Assembly (NCBI GenBank): GCA_019059635.1
Contig: JAGVRJ010000015.1
Coordinates: 930,001 to 994,000 of the forward strand
Direction: 5' to 3'
Source: Proales similis
Taxonomy: Eukaryota > Rotifera > Eurotatoria > Ploima > Proalidae
DNA: 64,000 nt
Shown here: positions 43,080-53,946 of the stretch, one piece after another
Layout: the number at the start of each line of letters is the position of its first letter
How positions within the stretch are numbered: position 1 is the stretch's first letter
The notes under the pieces: generated by a model
What the model was told of the DNA's origin: nothing
Databases searched by the model: none
Seen by the model: only the letters and a program-made list of their open reading frames with translations
Position numbers and translations under genes: made by a program

Positions 43080-43619
43080 TTCTCAATTTATCTTCGTCCA
43101 GTCTATTTTTTTCACGCGCTACCACGAATGAGAGACAGAGAGAGAGACACACACACACTCAGAGAAAAGGAGAAGATTAGCTCGACACTTTGATGAAGCG
43201 AATAAAATCCATGCGCCTGGCGTTCGTTAAATCGGCTTTAGTTTCCTAAAATTGAGTCTAAATGGACGGCCAAAGACTTCTTTTGGTCGTCAAGCATCCG
43301 TACTAATTGATTAATTGAATTAAAATATTTTTTTGGAGGGCGTCAAAGTCAGAGGCTGTTGTCTTTTAGCGCGCGCTCCTCCCCCCTCTCATTCTACAGA
43401 ATGGCTTCAATTTACTAATTAAGGCCGAACACTAGATACATCCGCCAGCGTGTCTAACGAGCAAAACTTTCTAGATTGAGGGCGTCAAGGTCACACTCCC
43501 CACGAACGCGAATCCTCTGACCCGCTGGCGCCAAAGCAGATATAAAATGGGGGGGGGGGTGTCGAGGCCAAAATGAGAAAAGCAAAAAGCAAGTGGAAAA
43601 CAGAGAAAAAAGGCCCAAA
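43080..43619. other. Intergenic: MIC19 3' end and FEM1 TATA promoter
   Basis: About 540 bp. MIC19 poly(A) signal at 43201-43206. FEM1 has a TATA box at 43541-43547 (TATAAAA), directly followed by an 11-base G-run (43549-43559). Confidence 0.5.
43541..43547 (+). promoter_or_regulatory. TATA box of the FEM1-like gene
   Basis: GATATAAAATGG, 79 nt upstream of the ATG at 43620, with a G-run immediately downstream. Confidence 0.6.
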
Positions 43620-46070
43620 ATGATGAACTGCTGGAAAAGGATAAGAGAAGCACTGATTCAATCGCTTCTCTTTGACAGCTTCTCTATTGAGGATAAAACC
43701 GCAATCGAACAGTTCAAGAACTTGGACAAAAAAGAAAGATGTGCGATGGCCAACACTCCGATTGTGAGGGAGGATTTGGAGTTTATCAAATACATGCCTG
43801 ATGACCGCGCTTGGCTCGAGGATCAGATGTTCAGATTTGAAATCAAATCGTGCACAAACTCGATTGTGAGCTTGTTGGTGCTCGCAGCAGCCAGAAAGAA
43901 ATTCGACTTGGCCCGCTATTTGGTCAACGAGTGCGAGGCCGACACCGAAGAGATGCTGCGTCTTGAAGAGTACGAAACGTGGGACCGACTCAGAGTGTCC
44001 ACTGTCTACGACCAGCCGAATGCCAGCCAGCGGAGCAAGTACAAAGGCTTCGAGAGAGTGTTTGCCACTGCGCTCTGGCACTGCTGCAGATCGTTCAGCA
44101 TCGAGTCGGTCAAATGTCTGTTTGAGCTTGGCGCCGACCCGAACGCGGCTGAAACGCAGTTGGCAATCACTCCGCTAATGTAAGAGACCAATAATCACAA
44201 CTGCCGCTCTCAACTCACCATTTCGCTCTCTTTGTCTGTTCGATCGGACTTTTAGGGTCGCGTGCGCCAACAATAATCTCAGTCTTGCTCGCTATCTGAT
44301 CGAAGAGTGCAAAGTGCCAGTCAATCAGACTGACCGACGCGGCGAGAACTGTCTCTTCTATGCAGGTAAAATTCACTTTCAACCGAACGAGCCAATTTTC
44401 TAACCGAACGGACAGTGAGAGAAAACAGGGACACTTACGAGCTGGTCGACTACTTGCTCTCAAGAGGCGTCCAGTTGTTCTGGTCAAGCGAGAGCAAGCA
44501 GAGCGCCCTGCAGCTGAGCATGTCTGCCAACAACTACGACACCAAGCATGACGTGTTCCGTCTCTTGCTGCTGCGATCGATAAAATCGCTTCCGAACGAG
44601 TGTTTCGAGTCGGCTCTGATCACCGCTGCCTTTAAGCGTAAGCCAAGCAAACCGCTCTCAAGTTGATTGTGAAGCTGTCAATTTGATAATTTCCAAGAGG
44701 ACGACTACAGATTCGGCTATTTGTTCGACCTGGCCTGCATTTCGTCCGAATGTCGCAGTCGAGCGCTTAAAATATGCGGCGTGCAGCCCAAGACGCCCTG
44801 TCTGCTCAGCACCGAGGTCTACTGGGGCATGGCCTTGCCACTGCTGGCCACTGACAGCAGTCAGGTGGCCAAACAAGACGGATTCCAAGACGAGTTGAAC
44901 TGCCACTCTGACGTGCGTCAGATCTGCAACAATTACTTTGAATTCAGACGCCAGTGTCTGTGGATTTGTGAGCGCGAGCTAAACATAAACGCGGCCAGCT
45001 CGTCTCTGCTCGACTTCAATCTCAGCGCTGACCTCACTTGGCTGGGAGAGAGCGCAAACTCCAAGCGTCTTCTGCCCTTCTATTCACTGGTGCTCAGCTA
45101 TCAAGTGCGATATTCGTCCCTCGACACTCGCATAGTCCTCTCCAATGCAGCCAATATGACTCGGCTCCTGAAAAAGCGAGTAATGCAGCAGCCAGCTCGT
45201 AAGGAGGATGGCAGCGATGATGAAGAAAGCCCGTTGACAATCGGCTTTCGCCTCGTCCATTGCTTGTTCTACGCGCTCAGACGAATGACTGTTTGGGCAG
45301 AAAGCGAAAAGTTTGAGAGAATCTACTCCAAGCCCATTTCGTTCAAGCCGAATTTAACCGCCTTGTTCGACAAGATCGACCATGCTCCTCTGTTCAAACA
45401 TCACATATTCGAGTACAGCAGTGAAACGGCCGATCAGATCATTGCGAACGTATCGGAAAAATCATTCGCATTGATCTGCCGTCTGCTTGTCAACTCGCTT
45501 CGAATCTTGTTCGAAATTCCGTTTGAGCTCAAAGAAAACGAGCCTCTCAGCCAACTACTGAAAGCGTTCTCAGTGATCGGCCTCAATTTCCAGGCCAAAT
45601 CGACCCGGCTCCTGCCGCTCAGTTTGACGACAAAGTGTATCAATTTGGCGCCGAGGTGTGTCGGCAACGATCAAGATTTGCTGGCGCCTGTCAGTCGCCG
45701 TCTCGTCCAGCAAATACTCAAGCGCTGTCCCGGCTCTGATCCGAACCAAGTGATCGACTACCCGAAAATGGGCGACAACTGCCTCACTCTCTACTTGCAG
45801 GAGGAGCATTCGAAAATCGGCAAGACCGAATCGGAAATCGTCAAACTCCTGCTGGACGCCGGCGCCCACTACGACTTTCGCAACGTGCACACCAACAAGC
45901 GTGTGGGCGACTACTTTCACGACGCCTTTCGCACTCATCTGTTTCAACTCGATCCGCAGCTCAAGCTCACAAGTCTCAAGTGTCTGTCCGCTCGGGCCAT
46001 TGCCAAGAACAACATAAACTATCACTCTTGTCTGCCCAAGTCTCTGGCCTACTTTGTCGAGCAGCACTGA
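43620..46070 (+). CDS. FEM1-type ankyrin-repeat CUL2 substrate receptor (divergent)
   Basis: FEM1 proteins recruit C-degron substrates (e.g. ending in Arg) to CUL2-Elongin B/C ligase. Four exons; the start is the first of two adjacent ATGs at 43620. Ankyrin repeats are recognisable around TPLMVACANNNLSLARYLIEE, GENCLFYAVRENRDTYELVDYLL and, after a long helical middle, SEIVKLLLDAGAHYDFRN. The last 30 residues (TSLKCLSARAIAKNNINYHS, then LPKSLAYFVEQH) are the FEM1 C-terminal VHL-box-like end and carry most of the assignment. The N-terminal ankyrin array is much less regular than in vertebrate FEM1A/B/C, so ligand specificity may have changed. About 740 residues, against roughly 620-670 for FEM1s. 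AATAAA at 46234. Confidence 0.8.
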
Positions 46071-46335
46071 GAGCAGAGATCACTTCAGAGCCACGAATTG
46101 ACAATTTAACTCGGCAGCAGTAATTCTCGACGTCTGTTTGCTTAGAGCTTCCCTTAATTATTGAACATTTTCTTGCTGATTTGTTTTTTAAATTTCAAGA
46201 CACTTTTGTCAAGTCTGTTCTGCGACAGTCGACAATAAAATCTCTGCTTCTTGTCATACATGATATCTGCGCGAAAGTTTAGCTGAAGAAAAAAAGGAAA
46301 ATTAGACCACGATCGATCGATTGCAACGGTTTGCG

Positions 46336-49141
46336 ATGTCAGGCGGATTCCGGGGCTTTAAGCTAAAAAGCAAAAACGACGACTTGTCCAAAAGGGCGTT
46401 TGAATCAAAGCACGGTCCAACGTTTTCTAAAAAGCACCTGACCGAAGAGGAGTAAGACGAGTTGAACGCTCTTATTTTGTTGCCATTCCTACTTATTGAG
46501 CAATTCAAGCTACTTTGACTCGGACGAAGAAGAGTGCAAGCCGCCATCGAGACCATTCAAGTCAAATAAAGCGAACGATGACGACGAGGAAGAAGACCCA
46601 CTTGACTCGTTCATGCAAGGCATCGAAGTAATTCGTGCTGCAAGTGAAGCGTCGTCCTGGCTCCCTCAACCTTTAGTTTAGAAAGTGGCCAAGAACGACC
46701 TGGAAAGCATCGGCAAGACAAAGGGCAAAACAGAGGAGAGGTAGATTGCATGCAGCTCACTCGACTTCAATTTCAATTAAACTGTGATTAGGGGAACACG
46801 CGACGACATAGAAGAAGAAGACGACCAAGAGACTTATTTCAAATGGCTGAAGGAGAACCCGAATGCGGGCGCGTCTGGCGATTTGGCCAGCGACGAGGAG
46901 CACCAAGTGGACTACGATGAGCACGGCAACATAATTGTGCCCGAAAAGTCCAAGTTCATCGACCCGCTGCCACCGGTCGACCATTCGAGCATCGAGTACG
47001 AGCCGTTCGAGAAGAACTTTTACGAAGAGCATGCAGAAATAGAAAAGCTCTCGTTCGACGAGGTTGTCGAGCTCAGACGAAAACTGGAAATTAGAGTTTC
47101 GGGCTTCGCTCCGCCCAAGCCCGTGTGCAGTTTTGCTCACTTCAATTTTGACCAGGAGCTGATGAGAATAATCACAAAGTCACGCTTCACCCATCCGACG
47201 CCGATTCAGGCGCAGGTTGGCGATTCGACCTCTATTCTCATTTTTTTCTTTTCCTTATTCACTTGGTTTTTTTGCAAAAGGCCATACCGGCAGCACTCAG
47301 CGGTCGTGACATTGTGGGCATTGCCAAGACAGGCAGTGGAAAGACGGCCGCCTTCCTTTGGCCGGCGCTCATTCACATCATGGACCAGCCAGAGCTCAAA
47401 GAAGGAGACGGACCGATCGTTCTCATTCTGGCACCGACTCGCGAGCTTGCTCAGCAGGTCTCGATCATTCTCCTGCGGTCTATCGAGTTCTCTTCGACTA
47501 AACTTGCTCAATTCCAGATCTACAACGAGGCGAAAAAGTTCTCCAAGGCCTACAACATTGCTTGCGCGTGCGCTTTCGGCGGAGGCAGCATGTACGAGCA
47601 GACGCTGGCCTGTCAGGCTGGCGTCGAGCTCTTGGTCTGCACACCGGTGGGCGAATGCATCATTTTGTCTAGGCTTCACACATTTATTTGACACCATGTA
47701 AAGGGCCGACTCATAGACTTGATCAAGAAGAAGGCAACGAACCTGCGCCGCGTGACCTATTTGGTCATGGACGAGGCGGACAAAATGTTCAACATGGGCT
47801 TTGAGCCCCAAGTGCGCAGCATTGCCAACCACGTCCGTCCTGGTCGCCAAGTGCTCATGTTCAGCGCCACTTTCAAGCGCAAGGTCGAGAAGCTCGTGCG
47901 TGACGTGCTCGTTGATCCGATCAGAATCGTGCAGGGCGAGATCGGAGAGGCAAACGAGAACATCTCGCAGATGGTTGAGATATTCGACGATCCGCCCGAG
48001 AAGTGGAACTGGCTCAACTCGCGACTCGTCGAATTCACTGCCGGTATTTGCTCTTTTTGTCATTGGGCCTCTTTCGTCGAGTCTACACAGTTCTCGTTTA
48101 GTCGGCAAAGTTCTCATATTCATCACCCAAAAGGCGAACGCAATCGAATTCTCCAAGAATCTGACCGACAAAGGCTTCAAACGTACGAGAGCTGTTCAGA
48201 GCCATGCGAAATCTTAAGCTCACCACTTTGTTCTAGTTGGTCTCCTTCACGGCGACATGCACCAGGAAGACCGAAATAAAGTGGTCAAAGAGTTCAAGAG
48301 CTCGGAGGACACTCGAATTCTGGTCGCCACTGACGTTGCAGGTGAGGAGAGCACCCGAAGATCTATTGAATGTGCCTGGAGACGTTTAAAAACTTGAAAG
48401 CGCGCGGTCTGGACATCCCGTCGATAAAGACGGTGATCAACTACGATGTTGCCCGTGACATTGACACGCACACGCATCGAATAGGTCGAACAGGACGAGC
48501 AGGCGAGAAAGGCACCGCGTACACGCTGGTCACTCCCAAGGACAAAGAGTTCGTACCTCACTTGGTACGCAATCTGGAGGGCGCCAATCAACAAGTGCCC
48601 GACAGGCTTGTTCAGATCGCCCTTCAGGTAACTTGATAATCGCCTAGCGAGACACAGCCCCAAGCTGTTCATCAGAGACTCGATTTAGATGCCCTGGTTT
48701 AAGAAACAGAGGAGCAAGGCTGGCAGCGCAGGATTTGGAGGAAATGCTGCTGCTGCTGGTGGAGGAGCTGGTGGTGGCACTAGTTCTGGCCGCTCGAGCT
48801 TCGGCTCAGGACCACGAGTCTTCAAGCCTCGTTCTCGTCCGGGCCTCGGCTTTTCGTCCGCCTCGAGCGACAAGGCAACTCTCAGCTCAAATTTCGTGCC
48901 TTCCTCGTCGGCACATGCCGATCGAGCAGCAATTGTGAAACAAGTCTACACCAACCAGTACAAGTCAAGTTTTGTGAGTGCTCAAGTCTGCTCTGCTCTT
49001 CTCCTTTCTCAGCACTTTTCATCTAAAATCAAGGTGAGTGCCTCTGGTGCCAGTGGCGAGACCGTCGATATGGGCCAAAAGAGGAACGTGGACGAGAGTG
49101 ACGATAGACGCCAAAAGAAAAGCAGATGGGATGCGCGTTAG
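46336..49141 (+). CDS. DDX42: DEAD-box RNA helicase DDX42 (SF3b125)
   Basis: ATP-dependent RNA helicase linked to SF3b and branch-site selection in the spliceosome. About twelve exons with introns of 50-70 nt. The N-terminus [11 protein letters not shown] is the DDX42 opening; next are the acidic [16 protein letters not shown] and [20 protein letters not shown]. Helicase motifs in order: Q motif [17 protein letters not shown], Ia PTRELAQQ, Ib CTPGRLID, II DEAD ([13 protein letters not shown]), III SAT (MFSATF), [37 protein letters not shown] Gly/Ser-rich C-terminal tail follows. Motif Ib and motif V are each interrupted by an intron. The last intron (48974-49033) is 60 nt and stop-free. AATAAA at 49183. 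Identification is secure. Confidence 0.96.
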
Positions 49142-49258
49142 CTCTCAGAGACTGCGGTTCACGATCTTTTTTTGTTGATGTAAATAAAGCAAGGCAGTTT
49201 ACAGATTCGCTGGCCTGATGGTAGAAAGAATGGCTGAAAAAGCGAGTGTTTTGGGCGT

Positions 49259-51292
49259 TTATTTCTGTAGAAGCTTGTCGAGATAGAGGAACGAGCTCGG
49301 CTCGCTGTACACGTCCGTATGCGGCTCGCTGAAGAATGGAATGAGCCAAGCGTCGCGCTCGACCCGATTGACGCGGTACTCAAACACGGGCGGGTAGTAG
49401 GCCTTCTTGAGCGTCTTGTGAAGCAAGAGCTTGCGGTTGGTGAGCCAGCTCCTGAACAAGTGGCCGTGCTCTTGCATGAACAGAATGTGGTTTGTGTAGT
49501 TGTCGTTGGAGACCATGAAAGCGCGGTCGCCGCTTTTGAGCGCGGCGTAGAGCACGAACCGGTCGTCTGGCAGCATGTCGTTCACTTCGACCAGCTTGAC
49601 GTTGGGATAGAGCGACTTGATGCGCTCGACCTCGTGACGGGCGCTCTTGTTCTTGGCGGCCACATGCTTCTTGATGATGATCAGAATCTTCTTCTCCGCC
49701 TCGAACATTTCGATCATGCTCGTCAGCTTGTTCACGTGCTTTTTCTGATGCAAGAAGATCACGTTCATTCCGTCGACGACCAGGTCGTACTTTTGCTGCG
49801 CAACCATTTCGTTCAGCTCGTCCATCTGTCGGTTCAGTGCCCGACTAAGCAGCGCAGACAATTGCGTGTTGCGCAAGCGCTCTGCGATCGAGCTCAGCAC
49901 TTGATCGTCGTACTTGGCCGGCGGCAGTCTGATGCCGTTCGAGCAGACTCCGTCAAAGTGCACCCGGATCACTTCGGTCTTGAACGTCGTAATCCTGTCG
50001 CCTCTTTTTCTTGCTTGCTTCGCCTCAGGCCGACTGTTGATCGCGTTCACAAACTTGTGCAGCTCGTCTACGACATGCTTGCTCGGAAAGTAGCGCAGCG
50101 AGTTCCACATGCTGAACAGAAACTCAAGGTAGCTGGCCTTGGGCTCGGCTAGCCGAAGCAGCAGAATGGACAGACGCTCGCTGGCGATCCAGTTGCTGAT
50201 CTCGTGCGAGTTCTGCTGCACGATCGACTCGCCTATCCACGAGACGATCTTGGCGAACAGACTCATCTCGTTGAATCTGACCGCACCCATCGCCTGGTTG
50301 AACAGCTGACGCTGGTAGCCGGGCGCTTCGTAGTGCCCGTAAAGATCCAGACTCTTTTCCCACTTTTGCCGGTTGAAGCTCACAATTCCGATTAGCTCGT
50401 CGCGCAGTTCGATGGGCAGCGAGTGAAAGTTTGCGTGGAGTTGCATGAACTCTTCGATTCGCTCGTTCAGTCTTTCGTACAGTGACTTGAACTCTGAATC
50501 TTGCTCGCACAGGTCGAGCAAATGAGACCGTCGGTGGATTGAAATGTGCTCGATGAGATGGCACTGGCTCTTGAGCAAGCAGAGAATAATGGGCTCGAAC
50601 GCGATGCGGCCTGACAGCTTGCTGAACTTGTACAGTGACTCGATCAGCTTGTGCATGAGCCAGATGCGTTCGAGTCGATTCGAGTCGCTGAGGAACTCGT
50701 AGTGACACGGCGGGTTGAAGCCGATTCCTTCAAGTGCGTCGCTCGGCGCCTCGGTTATGTCCGCCTGCATGGCAAACAGACACTGGCCAATGTAGACCAT
50801 CACCAGATCTGTGTAGTCGAGGTCGAAAACGACCTCGTCGGTCTGCTGCTGGCGCACTTTAATCAACTCGTCAACGTTGTCGCCGAGCACAGCCCACATT
50901 CGGGGATTCTCGATCAGCTCGTTGACGATCGCCTTTTTGCTCTCGGCCAGCTCGTTGAGCATTTTTCTTATTTCACTTTTGATTGTCGGCTTGCGCGACA
51001 GCATACTTCGACACAGAGCCGTGTAGAAGCGGCCTAGAAGAAAGTCGAACTGCTCTCTGCTGACTCTCGTCTCGCCATACTTGCACCAGATTCGTTCGAG
51101 CAGCTCGGGCTCGATCACCTCCGATATGTCGCCGTTTACTTTAAACTTGCTCGCCAAGCCCGCACTGTGAACAACAAGCGGCAGCCGCCCACTCAGCTCA
51201 GACCGAACCCAACGCCTGCGCATCGGACTGAGCGTGCGCTCGCTCGCCAGGACCCTTCGTCCAACGCCTAGCAAAATTCGCAATCGGTTCAT
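49259..51292 (-). CDS. PRORP: Protein-only RNase P, mitochondrial (PRORP/MRPP3)
   Basis: Metallonuclease that cleaves the 5' leader of mitochondrial pre-tRNAs, in animals together with TRMT10C and SDR5C1. Single exon, 677 residues. The only plausible ATG (51292) opens a basic presequence (MNRLRILLGVGRRVLASER). A helical PPR-like N-terminal half is followed by the central region VHFDGVCSNGIRLPPAKYDD, then the NYN nuclease: YDLVVDGMNVIF, DMLPDDRFVLYAALKSGDRA, MVSNDNYTNH and HLFRSWLTNRK, with the four metal-binding Asp positions kept. In known PRORPs a zinc is held by a CxxC pair plus His and Cys near the C-terminus; here only one Cys of the pair is present and the C-terminal ligands are absent (AWLIPF). 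AATAAA on the sense strand overlaps the stop. The 3' ends of DDX42 and PRORP nearly touch. Confidence 0.88.
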   Translation of the reverse strand: MNRLRILLGVGRRVLASERTLSPMRRRWVRSELSGRLPLVVHSAGLASKFKVNGDISEVIEPELLERIWCKYGETRVSREQFDFLLGRFYTALCRSMLSRKPTIKSEIRKMLNELAESKKAIVNELIENPRMWAVLGDNVDELIKVRQQQTDEVVFDLDYTDLVMVYIGQCLFAMQADITEAPSDALEGIGFNPPCHYEFLSDSNRLERIWLMHKLIESLYKFSKLSGRIAFEPIILCLLKSQCHLIEHISIHRRSHLLDLCEQDSEFKSLYERLNERIEEFMQLHANFHSLPIELRDELIGIVSFNRQKWEKSLDLYGHYEAPGYQRQLFNQAMGAVRFNEMSLFAKIVSWIGESIVQQNSHEISNWIASERLSILLLRLAEPKASYLEFLFSMWNSLRYFPSKHVVDELHKFVNAINSRPEAKQARKRGDRITTFKTEVIRVHFDGVCSNGIRLPPAKYDDQVLSSIAERLRNTQLSALLSRALNRQMDELNEMVAQQKYDLVVDGMNVIFLHQKKHVNKLTSMIEMFEAEKKILIIIKKHVAAKNKSARHEVERIKSLYPNVKLVEVNDMLPDDRFVLYAALKSGDRAFMVSNDNYTNHILFMQEHGHLFRSWLTNRKLLLHKTLKKAYYPPVFEYRVNRVERDAWLIPFFSEPHTDVYSEPSSFLYLDKLLQK

Positions 51293-51634
51293 ATTGCCCG
51301 ACGAGTCCAAATTTGATCTTCAATTGTGTTCGACCTTTCTCGCACAGGCACTTTGTTTTGCATTCAAATCACGTCGACACGCTCGCTTGTCTTGTGGCCT
51401 TTCGATTCGTTTATTTCAAAAAGGAAAAAAAAAATTCCGAAATGAGCGCGCGCTGGTCGCCGAGAGCAAAAGGAGAAAGGAAGTGTGCACGAGCTTCCGA
51501 GCGTCAGCAGACGGAAATTTCCGATTTATTCGACTCGAACGAGTTGACGAATAACTCATCATTCTTCGCTTTCAGTTCCTTTCCTTTTCGCTCTCACACA
51601 GACACCTGACCAACAGGCGATTCTAATCGGTTCG
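51293..51634. other. Short region between PRORP start and selenoprotein N stop
   Basis: About 340 bp that hold both the PRORP promoter and the selenoprotein N 3' UTR with its SECIS element. An A-run at 51425-51434 lies near the presumed end of the selenoprotein transcript. Confidence 0.5.
51519..51562 (-). promoter_or_regulatory. SECIS element in the selenoprotein N 3' UTR
   Basis: On the sense strand, about 70 nt after the stop codon: AUGAU, then a helix strand GAG-TTATTCG, an apical part with unpaired AA followed by a mini-hairpin (CTCGTTCGAG), the return strand CGAATAA-ATC, then GGAA. UGAU opposite GGAA gives the tandem G.A/A.G quartet of the SECIS core; the AA lies 13 nt after AUGA, within the usual range. 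The extra apical mini-helix makes it a form 2 SECIS. Read by eye, with one mismatch in helix II. Confidence 0.8.
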
Positions 51635-53712
51635 TTATTTGTTTTGGCTCGAAAATTTCTCAATTGCCTGAAGCAAAAAGTTTTCATAAGTCTTGGCCAC
51701 GGGATCGTCCATTTCGACTTGGGTGGTCAAATCCAGCACGAGCTGGTCGAGTTCAAGCGAAGAGGCGTCGAGCAGATCGTTGGCGTTCATCTTGTGAATG
51801 AGGTTGCCCGTGCGGTCAAAGACCATGCTCATCACCGGGAACTTGTAGGCGTCGAGAGCTCGTTGGCAAAGTGACTTTTGCTCGTCGCTGTTTGAATTTG
51901 ATTTCACGCATTCCTTGAAAATCAAATTCAATCGTCTGCTCAGAACCAAGAGCGCCAATTTTTTTACTTGGAGATCGATCACGAGCGACCAGCTGCTGAC
52001 AAACTGCTCGCCAAGTAGTTCAAGTACGGCCGGTCCCTCCAGGGCTGTTTCACGGAGAGTCCGGCCCGAACCTCAGCATGACTGATCGTCCAGTGCACCC
52101 CACAGCAAAATGAAGTGCACAAAGTTCCTGTTGAGCTCTGCAGCCTTTCGGAACGCGTCGAGAAACGGGTAGTAATCGACCTTGAAGATCGACTGTTCAA
52201 TTCGCTGACTCATTCAGCGCCCGAAATTAAAGCAAACCTGCTTGAATGGATAGAAGGCTTTCTCCAGCACTGAATTAGCTTCTGACTCGCTGATCTCGTG
52301 GTGCCACTTGATGGTGGCGACGAGACGCGAGTAAATGGCCGAGTCGAGCTCGTCCATGTACTTGTGCTTGCTCTGGTCTCGATGCTGCCCGGAGGAGACC
52401 ACAGCCGGCATAGACGGCATTGACGAGACGAGCTCCATTCGGCTTACATGGCCAATGTTCACTTTGCACACTTGGACTTTAGATTCAGTTCAGATTCACT
52501 CAAAGCTGCTTTACCTTCCATGTTCTCGTTGTTGTCGTTGAACCATTCCAAGTCTAAGTGAACAGTCACAATCAGGCCTCTTTAGGCAGCTGGGCATCGG
52601 CACTCTTACCGACGTTGAGTCGCTTGCGGCTCGGCAGGCTCATCCGAAAGTATTCAATGTGCGACGAGTTCTTGGCGATTATCAGTCGCACATCGAACTG
52701 CGCAGGCGTGAACCAGAACGGATGGTAAGGCGGCTCGTTGAGCTGAAACTCGGCATGAATTCTAAAGTCGCAAATCTCATGACCGACCAGCTCTAGCGCC
52801 GACGACGAGTGGTCACTTGCCTGCACATGATGTCAAAGAACCGTCCGTTCTCTGCTCTCAGAGTGCAGGCGGTGCCTTGCGGCGCCGAGCGAGTGTGCAG
52901 GAACGGCCGAGGATGAAAGAGACGCAAAAGTCGGAACAGAAGCAGCTCGTTCGCATTGGCTGGTTTGGGCGGATCGTACCTCGTTCAGAAGCTTAGATTT
53001 GAGTTGGCTGGCGGCTGGGAAAAGGCCAAACCTGTTGTTGGACAGCAAGAAGCCCTCTTTGCTGCTCGTGCGCCTCACCAGGTCCCAGACTTGGCCGGGC
53101 TTGGTTTGCTCCTCTTTGGGCAGGAAGGCGGCCAAATGACGAGCGGCAAAGTTCTTTTTTTCGTCGAACGGCGATCGCCACTTTTTCAAAAAGCGCAGCG
53201 CCTCTGTCTTGAACTTGTGGTTTTGTGGCAGCGCATCATTCAATTTGCGATTCAAGTAGAGACAACTAGAGAGACTACCAGTTGCGAGTTCTCGTCGCTC
53301 ATCAACGAGTCGTGGTCTATGGGCTCAAAGTGCGCATTCAGAGTGACAAACTCATCGTTGTCCATGATCGGCTCGTCATAGTTGCTCTCAAGCTGCTCTA
53401 GTTAGAGTGAATTGCTTGCGCTGATTTTCAACAATCGAAAAGAACCTGCGCGGAGTCGAGCGAATGGAAAAACGATTCAAACTCGTGCAGATCGAGTCGG
53501 CCGTCGCCATCGCGATCGTACTTCTCATGAGTGAGTCTCACTTCGTCGATTATGGATATCACTGGCTGACTGCTCCAATCGGACAGGCCGAACGAAGGCA
53601 AGTAAAAGAAGAGATGGGCTGCGATCAACGTGAGCAGGGCCAACAGGCCCACAATTGAACACGTAGACGATGGCCGTAAGGAGCCGCTCTGGCCAGATGG
53701 CCTCGTCATCAT
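51635..53712 (-). CDS. SELENON: Selenoprotein N (SELENON), with in-frame TGA selenocysteine codon
   Basis: ER membrane selenoprotein regulating calcium handling and redox. About nine exons, introns of roughly 40-65 nt. ATG 53712 (next to a second ATG) gives a short cytosolic N-terminus, one transmembrane helix ([20 protein letters not shown]), then an EF-hand ([13 protein letters not shown]). Conserved luminal blocks follow: [45 protein letters not shown], then [19 protein letters not shown], where U is TGA at 52073-52075. After it come [20 protein letters not shown] and [10 protein letters not shown], to TAA 51635. The frame after the TGA stays open and conserved for about 130 residues, so it is read as selenocysteine, not a stop. 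One intron (52762-52820) is GC-AG; another (51914-51967) is 54 nt and stop-free. Confidence 0.95.
52028..52066 (-). promoter_or_regulatory. Stem-loop 6 nt after the Sec codon (SRE-like recoding element)
   Basis: On the sense strand GGCCGG-A-CTCTCC, a 13-nt loop, GGAGGG-A-CCGGCC: twelve pairs (one G-U) with a central A.A mismatch. It begins exactly 6 nt downstream of the TGA. Vertebrate SEPN1 mRNA has a selenocysteine redefinition element at this same place that stimulates readthrough. Confidence 0.75.
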
Positions 53713-53934
53713 CGCGTCACTCGAATCGGATATTTCAACTCTTCGAACGTTCTTTTGACTCGATTTTATTGCGAATGAGCCCCGCTCGGCGGCGATAAAG
53801 ACACTATCGGCGATGTGTAAAATTGGCCAAATGTTGCTCACAAGAGCAGCCAGAGGTAGAGACGTTCGAGGAAAACTGACATCTGTTCATTGCGATTGCT
53901 TAAGAAGTCAGAACGAGTAGATTTACTCAACGCA

Positions 53935-53946
53935 GCCGCCATGTTG
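53935..53946 (-). promoter_or_regulatory. YY1/TISU-type site upstream of selenoprotein N
   Basis: Reads CAACATGGCGGC on the selenoprotein N sense strand, a full match to the YY1 core and to TISU (SAASATGGCGGC). It lies about 220 nt before the chosen ATG; a short upstream frame starting at its ATG ends before it. Confidence 0.55.

Noticed and set aside
49259-51310. Start of PRORP at 51310
   Set aside because: The codon there is TTG; the first ATG in frame is 51292 and opens a good mitochondrial presequence.
52073-52075. Premature TGA in a conserved reading frame, suggesting a broken gene
   Set aside because: It sits at the selenocysteine position of SELENON, the frame stays conserved after it, and both an SRE-like hairpin and a SECIS element are present, so it is recoding, not a nonsense mutation.
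53713-53841. Longer N-terminus of selenoprotein N from 53841
   Set aside because: That frame begins with TTG; the adjacent ATGs at 53712 and 53709 give the short cytosolic tail plus helix expected for the family.
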